Shown here: positions 43,542 to 55,762 of the stretch, piece by piece
How positions within the stretch are numbered: the stretch's first letter is position 1
Layout of the letters: each line of letters starts with the position of its first letter
Assembly: GCA_958510875.1 (NCBI GenBank)
Contig: OY294068.1
Location: 180,203,411 to 180,267,410, forward strand
Length of the DNA: 64,000 nucleotides
Reading direction: 5' to 3'
Source of the DNA: Endomychus coccineus
Taxonomy: Eukaryota > Arthropoda > Insecta > Coleoptera > Endomychidae
The notes under the pieces: model-generated
What the model was told of the DNA's origin: nothing
Seen by the model: only the letters and a program-made list of their open reading frames with translations
The model's database searches: none
Program-made: the position numbers and the translations under genes

Positions 43542-44436
43542 CAGGGTGAGTCAGTTTTTTGTAGACAAACTTCAACAGGAGATAGAACAGATGTTTTTAA
43601 GGAATAAAGTTTATATACAGGGTAATTGAGATTGAAAAAAAAATTTCGTTTTTTGCGAATATCCCCGGAACCGTTTATCGTACAGAAAACAGCTTTTGTG
43701 AGCATTTTCTACTCATAGTAAGCTATGTTCTGTGCGGTGGAAAAAAATTTTTTAGTCGTAATTGGTTAAGATTTTGAAGGAGTAATGGGTATTTTTCTCC
43801 GCAACTTCTACACCACTAAAAAAATACGGTTTTGAGACAATCATTTGGACCGCCAATGTCTTCTACACAAAAAAGGTACTGGTCATAAGCTCTAAAGTTG
43901 ACCGTTTTCGAGAAAACTCAACTTTTATATTGAAAAACATGGTCAATCCTTCGGTTTTGTTACGTTTGAATAAATTTTGTTTAATTAGTAAGAATTGGCC
44001 ATGTTTTTCAACATAAAAGTTGATTTTTCTCGAAAACGGTCAACTTTAGAGCTTATGACCAGAAGTACCTTTTTCGTGTAGAAAATATTGGCGGTTCAAA
44101 TGGTTCTCTCAAAACCGTACTTTTTTCAGTGGCGTAGAAGTTGGGGAGAAAAACACCCATTACCCCTTCAAAATCTTCACAAATTAAGAGTAAAAAAAAT
44201 CTTTTTTATCGCACAGAACATAGCTTACTATGAGTAGAAAATGCTTACAAAAGCTGTCTTTTGTACGATAAACGTTCCGGAGATATTCACAAAAAACGAA
44301 TTTTTTTTATCAATTTCAACACCCTGCGTCTCGAAAACGAAACCTTCTACGACATATGTTTATAGGAACTTTTTTTCTTAAAAACACTTGTTCTATCTCC
44401 TGTTGCAGTTTGTATACAAAAAACTCACTCACCCTG
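43542..44436. mobile_element. 895-bp foldback element, TA target duplication
   Basis: The outer ends CAGGGTGAGTCAGTTTTTTG and its inverted counterpart (finishing CACTCACCCTG at 44436) are flanked by TA (43540-43541, 44437-44438). The arms run inward to about 43955 and from about 44004. Paired landmarks are ACAGGAGATAGAACA, GTTTATCGTACA, TTTTCTACTCATAGTAAGCT and CGAAAACGGTCAACTTTAGA. The central spacer is about 50 bases. Several internal CAGGG modules show that the arms are composite. TA duplication and CAGGGTG ends match the mariner-like element at 53.4 kb, so that family is a plausible source of transposase, by inference. No coding capacity. Confidence 0.85.
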
Positions 44437-44440
44437 TATA

Positions 44441-45055
44441 TGAAAACATATGTTTAGCATTTTGAATTAAGTGCAGTAAATTTTATGCAAAATAGAAAAT
44501 GCATGGAACTCATAAAACTTAATATGATGTTTCGTTTAGATTTATAATAATAAACTTTGGCAGATATGTTCCTTATATGAAGTATGCTTTCTGGCGTTTG
44601 TATTTTTGAAATTTGGAATTCATTTTAAGCTAACGTATTTTATTATTTCGAAGTGGTTACCATACACCGCACTTTTCACTTATATAATTTACATAAGAAA
44701 ACCATTAAGCCTCTGAGGTACATTCTTATACATTTTATGATGCCAGATCATAATTTCATGACGCCAGAAGGTTACCACATCATTCAATTTTCAGTTAATT
44801 ACTATATATCTGGAGAACGTCCCGCAGAACCAAGAATTTATTTTAGATACTCGTCAAACAACCTGAAATGACTTGTGTTATACCCCAGATAGTTACCAAA
44901 TGCAGATTTTTCTCCATACACTAGCCCTTGAACTAAATGAGCTGTTTTCAACAGCCATATAGTCGAAAATTCCTCGATGTCATCGAGTTAATCCAAAACA
45001 TCATGTCTTCAATTTGAAAAGTAGCATGAAACATATTCCAACAAACAGGTTACAG
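44441..45055. other. unassigned interval
   Basis: The open frame at 44653-44871 has no motif. I see nothing else. Confidence 0.35.
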
Positions 45056-45063
45056 AATATGTT

Positions 45064-46205
45064 ATCCCGAGGAGGTTCATCCTAAATTAGATAATTCCCA
45101 ATATTCTATTTTCTTATTTCATAATAATGTTTATTGAATATAAGCATACAATATATTTGTTATTATATATTATATAGCATAACAAATGACGATTCGACAA
45201 GGTACCGACCGTGAGTGCATGACATGAGTGTTAATGGCGGCACGTAGGACAACCTTCCCCGAACTGTAGCATGGACTATTATTGGAGGAGCAAGGCTTCA
45301 CCATTGAGAATAGAAATTTAAGTACCGGGATATCAAAAAGTATCTTGGTCAAGGGTGGTTGTGGAATCTAAAACGTGTGTTTTTACTTGTGTCAAATTAA
45401 TTAATTTGAAGTTTCTAAAAGTGCGAAATTTCGCAATTTCTGTACGAATGTTATAACACTCAGAAGTCTCTAGCGCTTCAGACTCCGGGATTTTCACTTG
45501 GCCTATCAGATTAGAAGGTTCGAATTATCTAAAAACATAATTGCATGAACTCCAGACGTCCTATGTAATTAGCTACGAACGAAATCATTTTGACTTTTCC
45601 CTCGAGAAGCTCGCTTCGCGTCAGTTGAGAACGGAGAGTACCTGCTTCTTCTATTTTAATTAAATTTCCCTATTTAATCGACATTTTGGGGCCCGAGACT
45701 ATGCAATTTAGTTGGCCCCGTTCATAAACTAACGACATGAAGCGAAAACCGCATGCGAAAAGGCCTCGTAAAGACGTTCTATGTACCGTAAATTTGCACT
45801 TTTCTAACTCGCGAGCTACGAGCTCCTCACGTGAACGTCATTCCATTTATCGAAAATCAACCATTTTAAAACCGTTTTCGACCCGGTTTGTGGCTATCCC
45901 GACCTTTTAAAAGGTTCAAAGTTAACATTTCGACAATTTTTATTACTATATTAATTTGTATTCATTATTGTTTTACAACTGAAATAAATAGGTATGAAAT
46001 TTGTAGGTTATTGAAGATGTCAGTGTGACAGTGACATAATTATTTCAAACGTAAACTAAGACATACGTTTTAGATTCCACAACCACCCTTGACCAAGATA
46101 CTTTTTGATATCCCGGTATAATAGATGATAGACAGTAGATAGTTCAGTATATTCAGCTAGAGCAGTTACTTCTTAGACCCACTAAGAACTAAACTGCTCG
46201 TTCGA
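45064..46205 (+). repeat. left arm of an inverted LTR-like pair (split by a later insertion)
   Basis: 45064-45324 followed by 46117-46205 aligns with the reverse complement of 47735-48052. Matching landmarks are TTCATCCTAAATTA, CAATATTCTATTTT, GTTTATTGAATATAA, ACCGTGAGTGCATGACATGA, TTTAAGTA, AGATGATAG and TCAGCTAGAGCAGTTA. TTTAAG in an ATTTAAGTA context could be a TATA-type promoter element, and the rest resembles an LTR. The exact outer boundary is uncertain. Confidence 0.7.
45325..46116. mobile_element. 792-bp TIR element (CCGGGATATC ends), TA duplication, nested
   Basis: The first and last 52 bases are perfect inverted repeats starting CCGGGATATCAAAAAGTATC. TA is duplicated at 45323-45324 and 46117-46118. 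The uninterrupted sister arm near 47810 (TTTAAGTAC joined to GTTAGATGATAG) confirms both boundaries. The interior is non-coding but contains blocks that recur, rearranged, at 26190-27405. TA duplication suggests Tc1/mariner-type mobilisation. Perfect terminal repeats make it one of the younger insertions in the window. Confidence 0.9.
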
Positions 46206-47155
46206 ACTAAATCTTGATTATTTCTTCTTCTTCTGTTACTACTGCGCCTCCATTCATCTCCTTACTTTTTTTAATTTCTCCATGACATATATTCGATTGA
46301 TTTCGTTTAGTAACATATTCCAATTGTCCCGTGACGTCCTGGGTGATCATTCCTGTAGCCAATAGATTATTATTGAAATATCGAATGAAACATTCGCCGC
46401 AATTACTTCGCTGATTTAATTGGTACTATGTTTTATATTAATGAAATATGCTTTGTTCCGTATTTCATATTATTGTTATGATTGACTAAAGATATTTTGT
46501 TGTACGCAAATCGCATTTCCAAATAATATGTAACCATTATGCTAATAATATATCAATTTAATTTAAAATTGTTGTTCATCATATTCATTACAATAATAAT
46601 TGTAATCAATAATGAATTCTCTAAACCTCATCAGATATTCAAACATTTACCAATAATATGATTAATCTTTATTGCGCTGAAATTATGTATATCTTATAAA
46701 AATGTCTGCATTCTCAATATCTTATACACTTCATAATAATAACTCGTTTCCATCCTGGAATAACCATATGTTAACCACATTATTGTTCGTCTAACATTTA
46801 TCACTTCTTAATAATTTTCCCTGGCAATAAATATACTACTTTAATATATATCTGATTATATATAACTACTGCCTTGATTCCAATTATTTGATAATTAATT
46901 AATGTTATTCTAATAAGATTCTCAAACTAATATATCAATACCTATACCTTAAATGTAATAATTCATATTTATTATTAATAATTACCATTATGCCTTGAGA
47001 ATTTTTTTTTCACAGCTAAATTTCATTCCTTTCTAATTAATTCCAGATAATTAAAAAATTGTGACTATTTATATACTTAATCAATTTATATCTTCAATAA
47101 CATAGTTATTTCCTGTTCATTTTTGTTAACTTAGTTCAAAACCAATTTATACTAT
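46206..47155. other. very AT-rich interior of the inverted LTR-like pair
   Basis: I see no coding signal. Short ATTAAT- and ATAATA-rich runs dominate. Confidence 0.4.
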
Positions 47156-47159
47156 TAAA

Positions 47160-47715
47160 ACTATATATAACTTAATTAATTTTATATTATTCAATATCGT
47201 TAGATGTGATATCAAAAAAAACTGTATTCAGTAATTTAGCTGATTGCGGTAAATCTACTAATTGATCAATATAACGAACATGTTGTCCTTGGGTAAATTT
47301 GACTGTCTGGGCTGGCTCCCTCCATTTGGTCACTTGTGTCCCATAGTGCAGCATATAGTCCATATAAAATTTGTATTTTGACTTACTTGTGATTGTTTCC
47401 TTTTTCCAACATCAATTCCATATCCATTCATTGCATTGACCATTTTATCATAATAATTATCTATATAATATGCCTTCCTTAAAGAAGGAACTGATCAGGA
47501 TCGCCATACAATAACTGATGAAAGGGTTGGCAGTGTCGCCCTATAATATCTGAACAAGGAACTTCTTTGGCTTGCAAGGAACGGTATATCTTATCAGTTA
47601 ACAGGTTCGGTGCTGGATTATGGTAGAAGTTTCTTATAGAACTTAGATATAGGGGCAGATGGTTGGAATCACAACACTGGGTACGAAATGTGATGTGTAT
47701 GGTTTTAATGTTCAC
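47160..47715 (-). pseudogene. unidentified coding remnant inside the LTR-like pair
   Basis: Just inside the right arm the minus strand opens a 78-codon frame (47715-47479) with YLSSIRNFYHNPAPNLL and LQAKEVPCSDIIGRH. After frame changes a second stretch (about 47370-47165) reads DYMLHYGTQVTKWREPAQTV and KFTQGQHVRYIDQLVDL, ending in a stop. Composition and position, directly downstream of an LTR-like arm on the same strand, suggest remains of a retroelement's first gene. I do not recognise a gag, protease or RT motif. Confidence 0.4.
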
Positions 47716-47734
47716 TACATGGTACTTTGTAATA

Positions 47735-48052
47735 CTAGCTTAGACTGACTAAGAACTAACTGCTCTAGCTGAACTTAATGAACTCAACTTCTTACTATCA
47801 TCTAACGTACTTAAATATCTATTCTCAAGAGAGGAGCCTTGCTTCTCTAATAAAATCGCCGAAGGTAGACCTACGTGCAGGGATTATCACTCATGTCATG
47901 CACTCACGGTCAGAACCTTTGTTGACTCATCGTTTATTATGCCATATAATACAATAACAAACATGTTGTATGTTTATATTCAATAAACAGTATTATGACA
48001 CAAAAAATAGAATATTGTGAGTTATTTAATTTAGGATGAATCTCTTCGAGAC
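47735..48052 (-). repeat. right arm of the inverted LTR-like pair
   Basis: Uninterrupted counterpart of 45064-45324 plus 46117-46205, in opposite orientation. It supplies the empty-site sequence that proves the insertion of the 792-bp element in the left arm. Confidence 0.7.
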
Positions 48053-50685
48053 ATCACAAGAACAAGAAGTTTATAAATGGTTCTTCTAACTTTCAAAGTT
48101 AAAACAACTTTCCTTATGGAACATACAATTTTAATTTTAATGAACAAATTTCGAGAAAGCCACGATAAAGGAGCCATTTCCCGGTACGTTCGTTACTCTT
48201 GAAAACAAAGCTACGACATAGTCCACAAGTTAACGAAATTTTATTAATATTGGATGAGACACAAATAACAATGCTTTCTCTGTTTATTATCGTGCGACAT
48301 GAAAAGAAGTAAAATTCATTCCAGGGGTAATTCAACATCCAACGAAAAATAATAATTATAACGGAAAACAACATACGTTACCTAGTTGCTTTCAGATTTC
48401 CAACACTTCTATTTACTCTCTGTGCAATTTCGCGGTGTATTTTCGCGCTTGAAGGCTTTCAATTAGTTGGTTGCATACACAATTAAAAGTAAACCCGATA
48501 AGCACTGCAGATACGGCACATATCCGCTTTACTTTTTTGTGTTGCACGTAGGCGTAAGTAATAAGAGATCTACCCTCGGTTTTGTCAGTTGACTGAGATC
48601 TTGACACCTGAATTTAACGAGCGAAGGTACATGCATAACTATATAGTGTTATAAAATACGATGATACATCGTTTACTCAAACATTCCTTCGACGTGAATT
48701 GAATGTCAATTCAACATCTTCCCTCTTCTCTCCAATTTTGAATTCAAATTTTTGAGTATTTTTGAGGTAAATGTTGTTTTGTTGTTTTCGTTGATTAATT
48801 TAGTTATTATATGGAATTAGTAATCATTATTTACTGGGATTTGTTCAATTGTATTTACTTGCGGCTGAAAATTTGATTGTAACAATGGTATTGGAAAAAA
48901 ATTAGCATGTATCATAGGAAGAAAGGCAGCGATCACGTATGTGATATAAGATGAACAAATCTGATGGAATCATGTAGCAGTGAGTTTTTTTCCAATAAAT
49001 ATATATAGGAATGATGTTATCTGCTTTTGTGAGTGATAAATTTAAAAAGTTGATAGGAGTTACTTTCTACAGTAAATTTTATTTTTGGCCTGATTGAATT
49101 TAGAAATAGAAGAAAAATACCTAATTATCGATTTGTCTCTTTAACACATGTTAAAGCATCATGTACATATCTATACCAGAAAAATTAATGTTCACTAGTA
49201 AGTAGTGATTTAAAAAATGTATCTGCTAAAATAAACATTTCTGCTAGAAGCAGACTAAGTGGGCTCATTGTATTACTTTCTGGTTGAATGAAAATGATTG
49301 ATCAAATTGAAAATAGTTTTGATCGATACAAATTCCAAAATATAGGAGTATTTCATGTTGAATTACTGGATTGATTTTGACAACATGTTCCAAACGTGGA
49401 AGGAAACTATTTACTGTTAGACAAATTCAAGATCTATTGAGTGATATCAACATAGTAGTGTACAATTTTCACATCACATAGTAAAGGGTGAAACGCCATA
49501 ATTTTTTTAATAATAAAATTTAAATAGTTTAGAAGCGAAGAAATATATAAAAGCGTAGAATTCGGAAGCCAACTATAATGAAACGACGCTTTAACAAACG
49601 GCATCGATCGATATCATCAACATTTGCTGCAAGAAGATGCGTGTCTAACTTTGGTATTAAGCATTGATGTATTGTAGCAAAGCGGTTTTATTAATTATTA
49701 ACTAAATTTCAATTTAATATGAGGAATTATCAGAGTTTAGAATGACGTAAAAACATTCGCAATAATAAATGAGAATAAGATACTTTTATTCATTTGTATT
49801 TGTTTCTGAATCACTTCCAAGTAATGTTATTTTTAAGTCAATTCAGAGTATTGGCAAAGATGCAAGTTTATTTCTTACTACCCCGTTGGGAAATTAGGAA
49901 ATCTATCATTGGTTGAAGAAAACGAATGGGTGTCAACGTGTTATTTTAAGTAATACCCATTGTTCATTACGACCATTGGAAGAGATCTAGCAAGTTAGGG
50001 TCATTTGATTCAGGCCTAAGGTTTTTCCTGATTCCGCTATGTTAGTTACATGTGCCCAGATTGTAAGTCGCATCAGGGCGTTTATAGTTTTATTCTATTT
50101 GGAACTAGAATAGTTATTTCGATTATTTAATTCTGTAGCATAACAAGGAATTCTGATTGTAACGTAAATTCAGTTTATCTCCACTAGACAGATATAGTTC
50201 TTTTAAGATCTCTCTGAAGGGTTCGAGCCATCCCTTGAAGTTGCTGGTTGAGAGGGAAGTTAAGTAAATGATATAAATCCTAATCCGAAGTGATAATAGT
50301 TCAGATATATTTTAGAATCTTTGATTGTTCCTTCCTTTGATGATTTCACGAGTCAGTTAATGTTTGTTAGTGAAACCATGTAATTTTAAATATTATGTCT
50401 AGTAGGAGTTTAAGGTATAGGGGCGAAGCTAGAGTCAATATAAATTCAGATAGTTGGAATTCCTTTCGTTAATTCATTTTCATATTAGTTTGTAAGATCA
50501 ATTCTGGTGCATCCAGAGTTGGAGCTTATGAAGCTTTTTCATTTAGTTGAATCAATAGTTCAGTAAATATTGGTTGATTAACATAAATTTGTACTAAAAT
50601 TCTTTTAGTATTTTTAATTGTTTACTATTTTTCATTTTATTTCTATTTTATTAAATATACATTATATTGTTGTGGATTGCTAGTT
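48053..50685. other. long unassigned AT-rich interval
   Basis: No gene, RNA or repeat end was recognised on either strand. The small frames at 48114-48374 and 48413-48607 have no motif. Confidence 0.4.
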
Positions 50686-50689
50686 TCTG

Positions 50690-51130
50690 ATTACCGTAAC
50701 ACCTGGTGTTAAGAAAAGGCATAATATCATAATCAAATGACTGAGTATCATATACTACTGTATAAATGTTTACCTTTCCTGTTGGTTGACCAAGTACAAA
50801 GGAGTTTCAGTCAACTCTGTTCTTGATTAATAAGTGAATGTATTGATTAATCCCCTTCATAGGAAGGTTATTAAGAAAATAGTTGAAAAATTGGATTAAT
50901 AAAGAATTCAATTGATCGAATTTAAATAAATATAGACAACAGAGAAGGAACGGAAGAACATTTATCACAATTTCGAAGTGAATGATTGAAATATTTCAAC
51001 ATTGAGTAGACGGATGAAACATTCATGAATTAAATCATGATTGGGTACAAACAGAAACCCAAATTATTTCCACATGAATTTGCTAGAAATGTATGAAGAT
51101 GTTCCATTGGTGTAAACAGGTCGCATCTTG
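50690..51130 (+). pseudogene. dispersed repeat with a gag-like coding start
   Basis: 50690-50950 parallels 2445-2975 without the MITE. From about 50935 a frame with occasional stops reads EGTEEHLSQFRSE, KYFNIE, TDETFMN and IMIGYKQKPKLFPHEFARNV. The pattern of single stops in otherwise protein-like text is typical of a decayed transposon gene; an N-terminal gag-like protein is a guess. The corresponding start at 2940 decays at once. Confidence 0.4.
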
Positions 51131-52845
51131 TACCACCTCTCCTGGATTCCGGATTATTCTGCTAATCATTGAAAAAAAGCAATGCGAGATGTACGTGTTA
51201 TTCATGTTACTCATGTTAGTAGATTTGGCTCAATCATTGCCATAAATCTCATCTTCAGGAAACAATTTTTGAAAGTCGATAAAGATACCAGATGGGTTGG
51301 TGTTGTTATTTAGCATGTGCACGAACCTCTTGAATTTTCTCTTATGGAACCGAAGCAATGCCACATGGATGAAAATAACACTAACCATAACAACGAGTCT
51401 CCAAATAGACTCTTGTCTACTTGAAATAGTTCAGAATTGATTCTAAATTTGATGAGGTGTTTCAAAATTTCCTTAGATCTTAGTAAAATTGATAAAAAGG
51501 GAAAAATAACATTATCAACTCCAGTTATACATACGGAACTAGATCTTCGAATAGGAAAAATAGTTTGTCCGTTACAAGTCAATAGGTCAGCACTATGGCA
51601 AAGACCTAGGACCAAGAATGGATGATACGTTACATCGTAATTTGAAACATCATAGAAAATTTTTTAGGATTTCTCCCAACTGCAAATAATTTTATTCTAC
51701 AAGCTTATGGATTTTCTATTTATGCTAAATATGCTCCAGTATTCATTATATTAAATCATCAAATGAATTTACCAAAACAGTATATTTCTATTTAGAAACG
51801 ACATAACCAACGACAAGCCCGGTTCTGAGAAGAGAATCAGTAGAGACGAATTTTGGGATAAAAATCCAATGTTATTCAAGGGTTTGTGTAACTTTGTAAG
51901 TTTTTTGGAGCTGAACTGGAGGTATTGCTTTCAGTTCTTTCTAAAGTTATACTTGCAGTAGACTACCCAACTCTATCAAAAGTTTTCTTTCACTTTATTT
52001 ACTTTACAATTAAGGCTCCAGGAACGCCACAGGCATTGAAGACATGAACTTCTATTCTAATCATATACTTTTATGTTCGGACATATGAAACCAAGAACTG
52101 CTATCGATCTTACGACATAATTAGTCCTATGGCACATTTAAATGAATATTTGTCAAAATTATCAAAAGTTTCCACACAATTTACGGAATTCATAATTAAA
52201 TTATAGATTAATATTTATCGTAAAGTGTATCTAGTAAAACATGCAGACGAAGTAGCAGTAGTTTGTCAGATTAGAATTTGTGGATAATCCCTAGGTTCTA
52301 GCTAAATTGGCATGACAAAATGAAATGAGATTTTCGGTAGAAACTCACAATGTCGACTTTAACAATTTAACGCGGATTGAACATTAAGGAGGTAATGACA
52401 AAACTTTAACGTCCTTTAATAGCCGAACTTATTCAACATCACGTGACTAACGTCTGAAGCACATCTGAAAATGTGATGGGACTGACAACGTTTTGTTTTT
52501 CAATGTGGAACACAAGTTACAACTGGTTTTCTGACGTGCTTTCAAACAGCGATAACTTTGAGCGATATTCCTTGATTCATTCAATAATTATTTGAGCTTG
52601 GGATAGGAAACAGTTAGACGTTAACTCAACCAAGATCTATAACCCTGGTTATAACATACCAGAAATTAATAACAGGTAGGAAACATCCAAACGTGATGTC
52701 ACATAGTTAGATGGACTCGGTTTTACCATTTTTATTTCATTATAAATAAACTCTAAAAATTTTTGTTGATTATTTATCACATTGATTCTCAGTAGATGCG
52801 AGGAAACTGGCTGAAAAATTTGATAATTTGAAGGACACAAATTGA
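51131..52845. other. unassigned, possibly the continuation of the same decayed element
   Basis: Plus-strand snippets such as LSKIDKKGKITLSTPVIHT (from about 51475) and FILQAYGFSIYAKYAPVFII (about 51690-51750) look protein-like, but I cannot assign them to a family. Confidence 0.3.
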
Positions 52846-52849
52846 GGTC

Positions 52850-53425
52850 ATCACAAAAAATAAACATGAGTTAAAGAAACTCATCCATGAAGGTTCTAAC
52901 CTAGAACAAAAAAGAAAACTTCCCAAAACCGAAGGATAGGCGATAGACGAAGTTGTTTACAATTGGTTTAGTAAAGCAAGAAATAAAAACCTACGAATAT
53001 CTGGACCACTAATAAAAAAAAAGATGTGGAAGTAGCCAAAAGTTTGAAAGTTGCAGATTTGAAAGCTTCAAATGGATGGCTAGAAAAATGTTGTCAACGA
53101 CACAATATAACTTTCAAAACAGTTTGCGTTGAATGAGCCGAGATTGACATGGTTTTTGTTGAAGACTGGAAAAGAAGTGCCGGTAAGAAACCTGCAAAAC
53201 AACGACTTACCATTTTATTTTGAGCCAATAAGGAAGGTAAAGGGACCCATATGAACAAACTGCCTCTATAATGGGTGTCAAATAAAAGAGCCTGGATGAA
53301 AACAGAAATAATGACCTCACGGTTAAAACAATTTACGAAAAAAAGAAATAAGAAATCCCAAACTGCAATGACAAAATGTAAGCATCGTGTAGCAATTTTC
53401 CAAAAAAATTTAACCATTTGCCATA
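52850..53425 (+). pseudogene. pogo/Tigger-type transposase remnant (CENP-B-like HTH)
   Basis: KKLIHEGSNLEQKRKL begins the match. AIDEVVYNWFSKARNKNLRI followed by SGPLI is the second CENP-B-type DNA-binding unit (VYNWF-RNKN-ISGP). ADFKASNGWLEKCCQRHNIT and FKTVCVE follow in the usual order (F-AS-GWL--F--RHNI). VEDWKRSAGKK leads to the DDE domain, where SNKRAWMKTEIMTSRLKQF (about 53278-53333) corresponds to the W-T---F--WL region before the second catalytic Asp. Several stops and frame changes occur. The gene stops at 53430, exactly where the mariner-like element has inserted, and I did not find its continuation on the far side. Confidence 0.8.
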
Positions 53426-53431
53426 TATATA

Positions 53432-55760
53432 CAGGGTGTCCTCGAACTGCGTGGCTAAAATAAAACCGAAGATTCTTTGATTCGAAAAAAATTTGATGAG
53501 CCTTTTTACTTTTGCCTCAAGTGTCTTGTTTAGCCGGTAGAGGGCTTCAAAGTTGCAAAAATAATTTTGTTTTTTCGGTATAACTTGAGAACGTGAGGGA
53601 GGACTTTTACAATATTTGGCAGGTGAGTTACTGTCAATAATAGCCGTTTTTGAGAGCGGAGCATAGAGACTTAGAGACCATAGAAATGGCTCAAACTTGA
53701 GGATGTAACGGGAAAAGTGTCCAGAACTTTTTTGTGGTCGATGTAATTCACTCTATATTTTTCATGTAGATAGCATATCTAATTTGAAAACTTTTCTTAC
53801 TCTTAGAAAATTTTGATAAAATGAACAGATTAGCTTGAAAAAAATAATTTTCGAGTCTGCAATTTTGGCTTACTAATTTTACTTGATTAAAATACCTTAG
53901 TTGCCTTTGCTTTTCTAATGTCATTTTGGCATTTGGAGAATTTATCCTCAAAACTGTCAGTTTTTACTTTGCTTTCAGTAAAAATTTTATAAAATTATGG
54001 CTCAAAATTTCACTAACACTGAAACGGTTAATATCTCGGTAAAACACGAATAATAAAAACAATAGAAATGGGGAAACGATGTGATTATTTAGGAAAAACA
54101 AATGCTAAATTAAAAGAAACAACAAAACTTTTTGGGAAATCGCTAAGGCATCAATTGTTCGAAATGTTGCCCATTTTCCTGAATACACAAATTAATTCGT
54201 TTCAAGAAATTGGATTGAACTCTGGCTAGTACTTCAGGATCATTCTTCAATAAATCCGCTTCATGATTAATTCGCTGCAACAATTCCTCTCGTGTGTTTA
54301 CTGGAGCTGCATAAACTTTCGACTTCAAAGCGCCCCATAGAAAGAAGTCGCAGGGCGTCAAATCAGGGGAGCGGGCCGGCCAGTTCACTGGTGCATCGTG
54401 TCCTCTAGCTATCCAGCGATCTGGATATTCCGCATTCAAATGTCGCCTCACAGCTAATGTGAAATGAGGAGGTGCACCATCATGGATAAACCAGGCCACG
54501 ACGAATGTGTAAGGGCAAGTCTTCCAACAGTTCAAGTATCCTTTGTTCCAAAAAGTTCAAGTAGTTCTCCCCGTTCAATCGATCGGGTATAACGGTAGGG
54601 CCAATAATAAAGTTATCCACAATTCCAACCCAAACATTGATTTTAGTTTGATTCTGAAAATATGTAACTTCCGTTTCATGAGGATTTTCATCAGCATGGA
54701 AATGTTCATTATGGAGGTTAAAAAGACCACATCTCGTGAAAGTATCTTCGTCCGTGAACAGAATTCTTCTACAAAAATTGGGGTTTGCGTTTTGTCTTTT
54801 GACAATAAGCCGACAGAAATCTAGCCGATGACCTGGATCCATGGGCAATAAGTCTTGAACTGTTTTAATATGATAGGGATACAACAGTCCTTCTTCCAGT
54901 ACATTATGAACTAATGATTTTGAGGCTCCAATACGAAGTCCCAAACGTAGTGTGCTTATCCCAGGTTCAGTTTCAACCGCTTCCAGTATCGCTTCTTCGA
55001 GCTCTAACGTCCTTCTTGTCCGTCTGCGTGCAGTTTCTCTGCGATTTGCTTCAAATTTGCCAGTTTCGCGAAGGTTTGCCGATTTGGAATTCTGCGATGC
55101 GGATATTTTTCCCTTCTCCGGCCATTGCAACGACAAAGTCCACAAAATCAATAACATATCAACCATTTCAGTGTTAGTGAAATTTTGAGCCATAATTTTA
55201 TAAAATTTTTACGGAAAGCAAAGTAAAAACTGACAGTTTTGAGAATAAATTCTTCAAATGCCAAAATGACATTAGAAAAGCAAAGGCAACTAAGGTATTT
55301 TAATCAAGTAAAATTAGTAAGCCAAAATTGCAGAGACTCGAAAATTAATTTTTTCAAGCTAATCCGTTGATTTTATCAAAATTTTCTAAGAGTAAGAAAA
55401 GTTTTCAAATTAGATAAGCTTTCTACATAAAAAATATCGAGTGAATTACATTGACCACAAAAAAGTTCTGGACACTTTTCCCGTTACATCCTCAAGTTTG
55501 AGCCATTTCTATGGTCTCTAAGGCTCTGTGCTCCACTTTCAAAAATGGCCATTATTGACAGTAACTCACCTGCTAAATATTGTAAAAGTTCTTCATCACG
55601 TTCTCAAGTTATACCGAAAAAACAAAATTATTTTTGCAATTTTGAAGCCCTCTACCGGGTAAACAAGACACTTGAGGCAAAAGTAAAAAAGCTCATCAAC
55701 TTTTTTTCGAATCAAAGAATCTTCGGCTTTATTTTGGCCACGCAGTTCGATGACACCCTG
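53432..55760 (-). mobile_element. 2,329-bp mariner-like element with ~594-bp terminal inverted repeats
   Basis: CAGGGTGTCCTCGAACTGCG at 53432 and its inverted copy ending at 55760 are flanked by TA (53430-53431 and 55761-55762). The arms extend to 54024 and from 55166 (593 and 595 bases) with scattered differences, which is unusually long for mariner-type elements. The right arm contains the transposase start codon and first nine codons, so the left arm carries an inverted duplicate of them. The central 1.14 kb encodes the rest of the transposase. The copy is inactive because of frameshifts, but its structure is complete. Confidence 0.9.
54143..55193 (-). pseudogene. mariner-like transposase, wide D-x43-D spacing, frameshifted
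   Basis: The start ATG (55193-55191) opens MAQNFTNTEMVDMLL, normally the beginning of a DUF4817 HTH. Indels near 55070-55140 scramble that HTH (the YPHRRIPNRQTFAK text is in another frame). LRETGKFEANRRET resumes at residue 41, and LVHNVLEEGLLYPYH is the second HTH. ILFTDEDTF (residues 145-153) holds the first catalytic Asp. A one-base shift near 54485 splits the gene. The second part begins with IHDGAPPHF (second Asp) and has WPARSPDLTPCDFFLWG with the third Asp, 43 residues later, instead of the 34 of classic mariner. The tail ends HFEQLMP at 54143. Confidence 0.85.
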
Positions 55761-55762
55761 TA

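Noticed and set aside
54543..55188. plus-strand frames of 78-93 codons
   Set aside because: They overlap the minus-strand mariner-like transposase, which has recognisable catalytic motifs.
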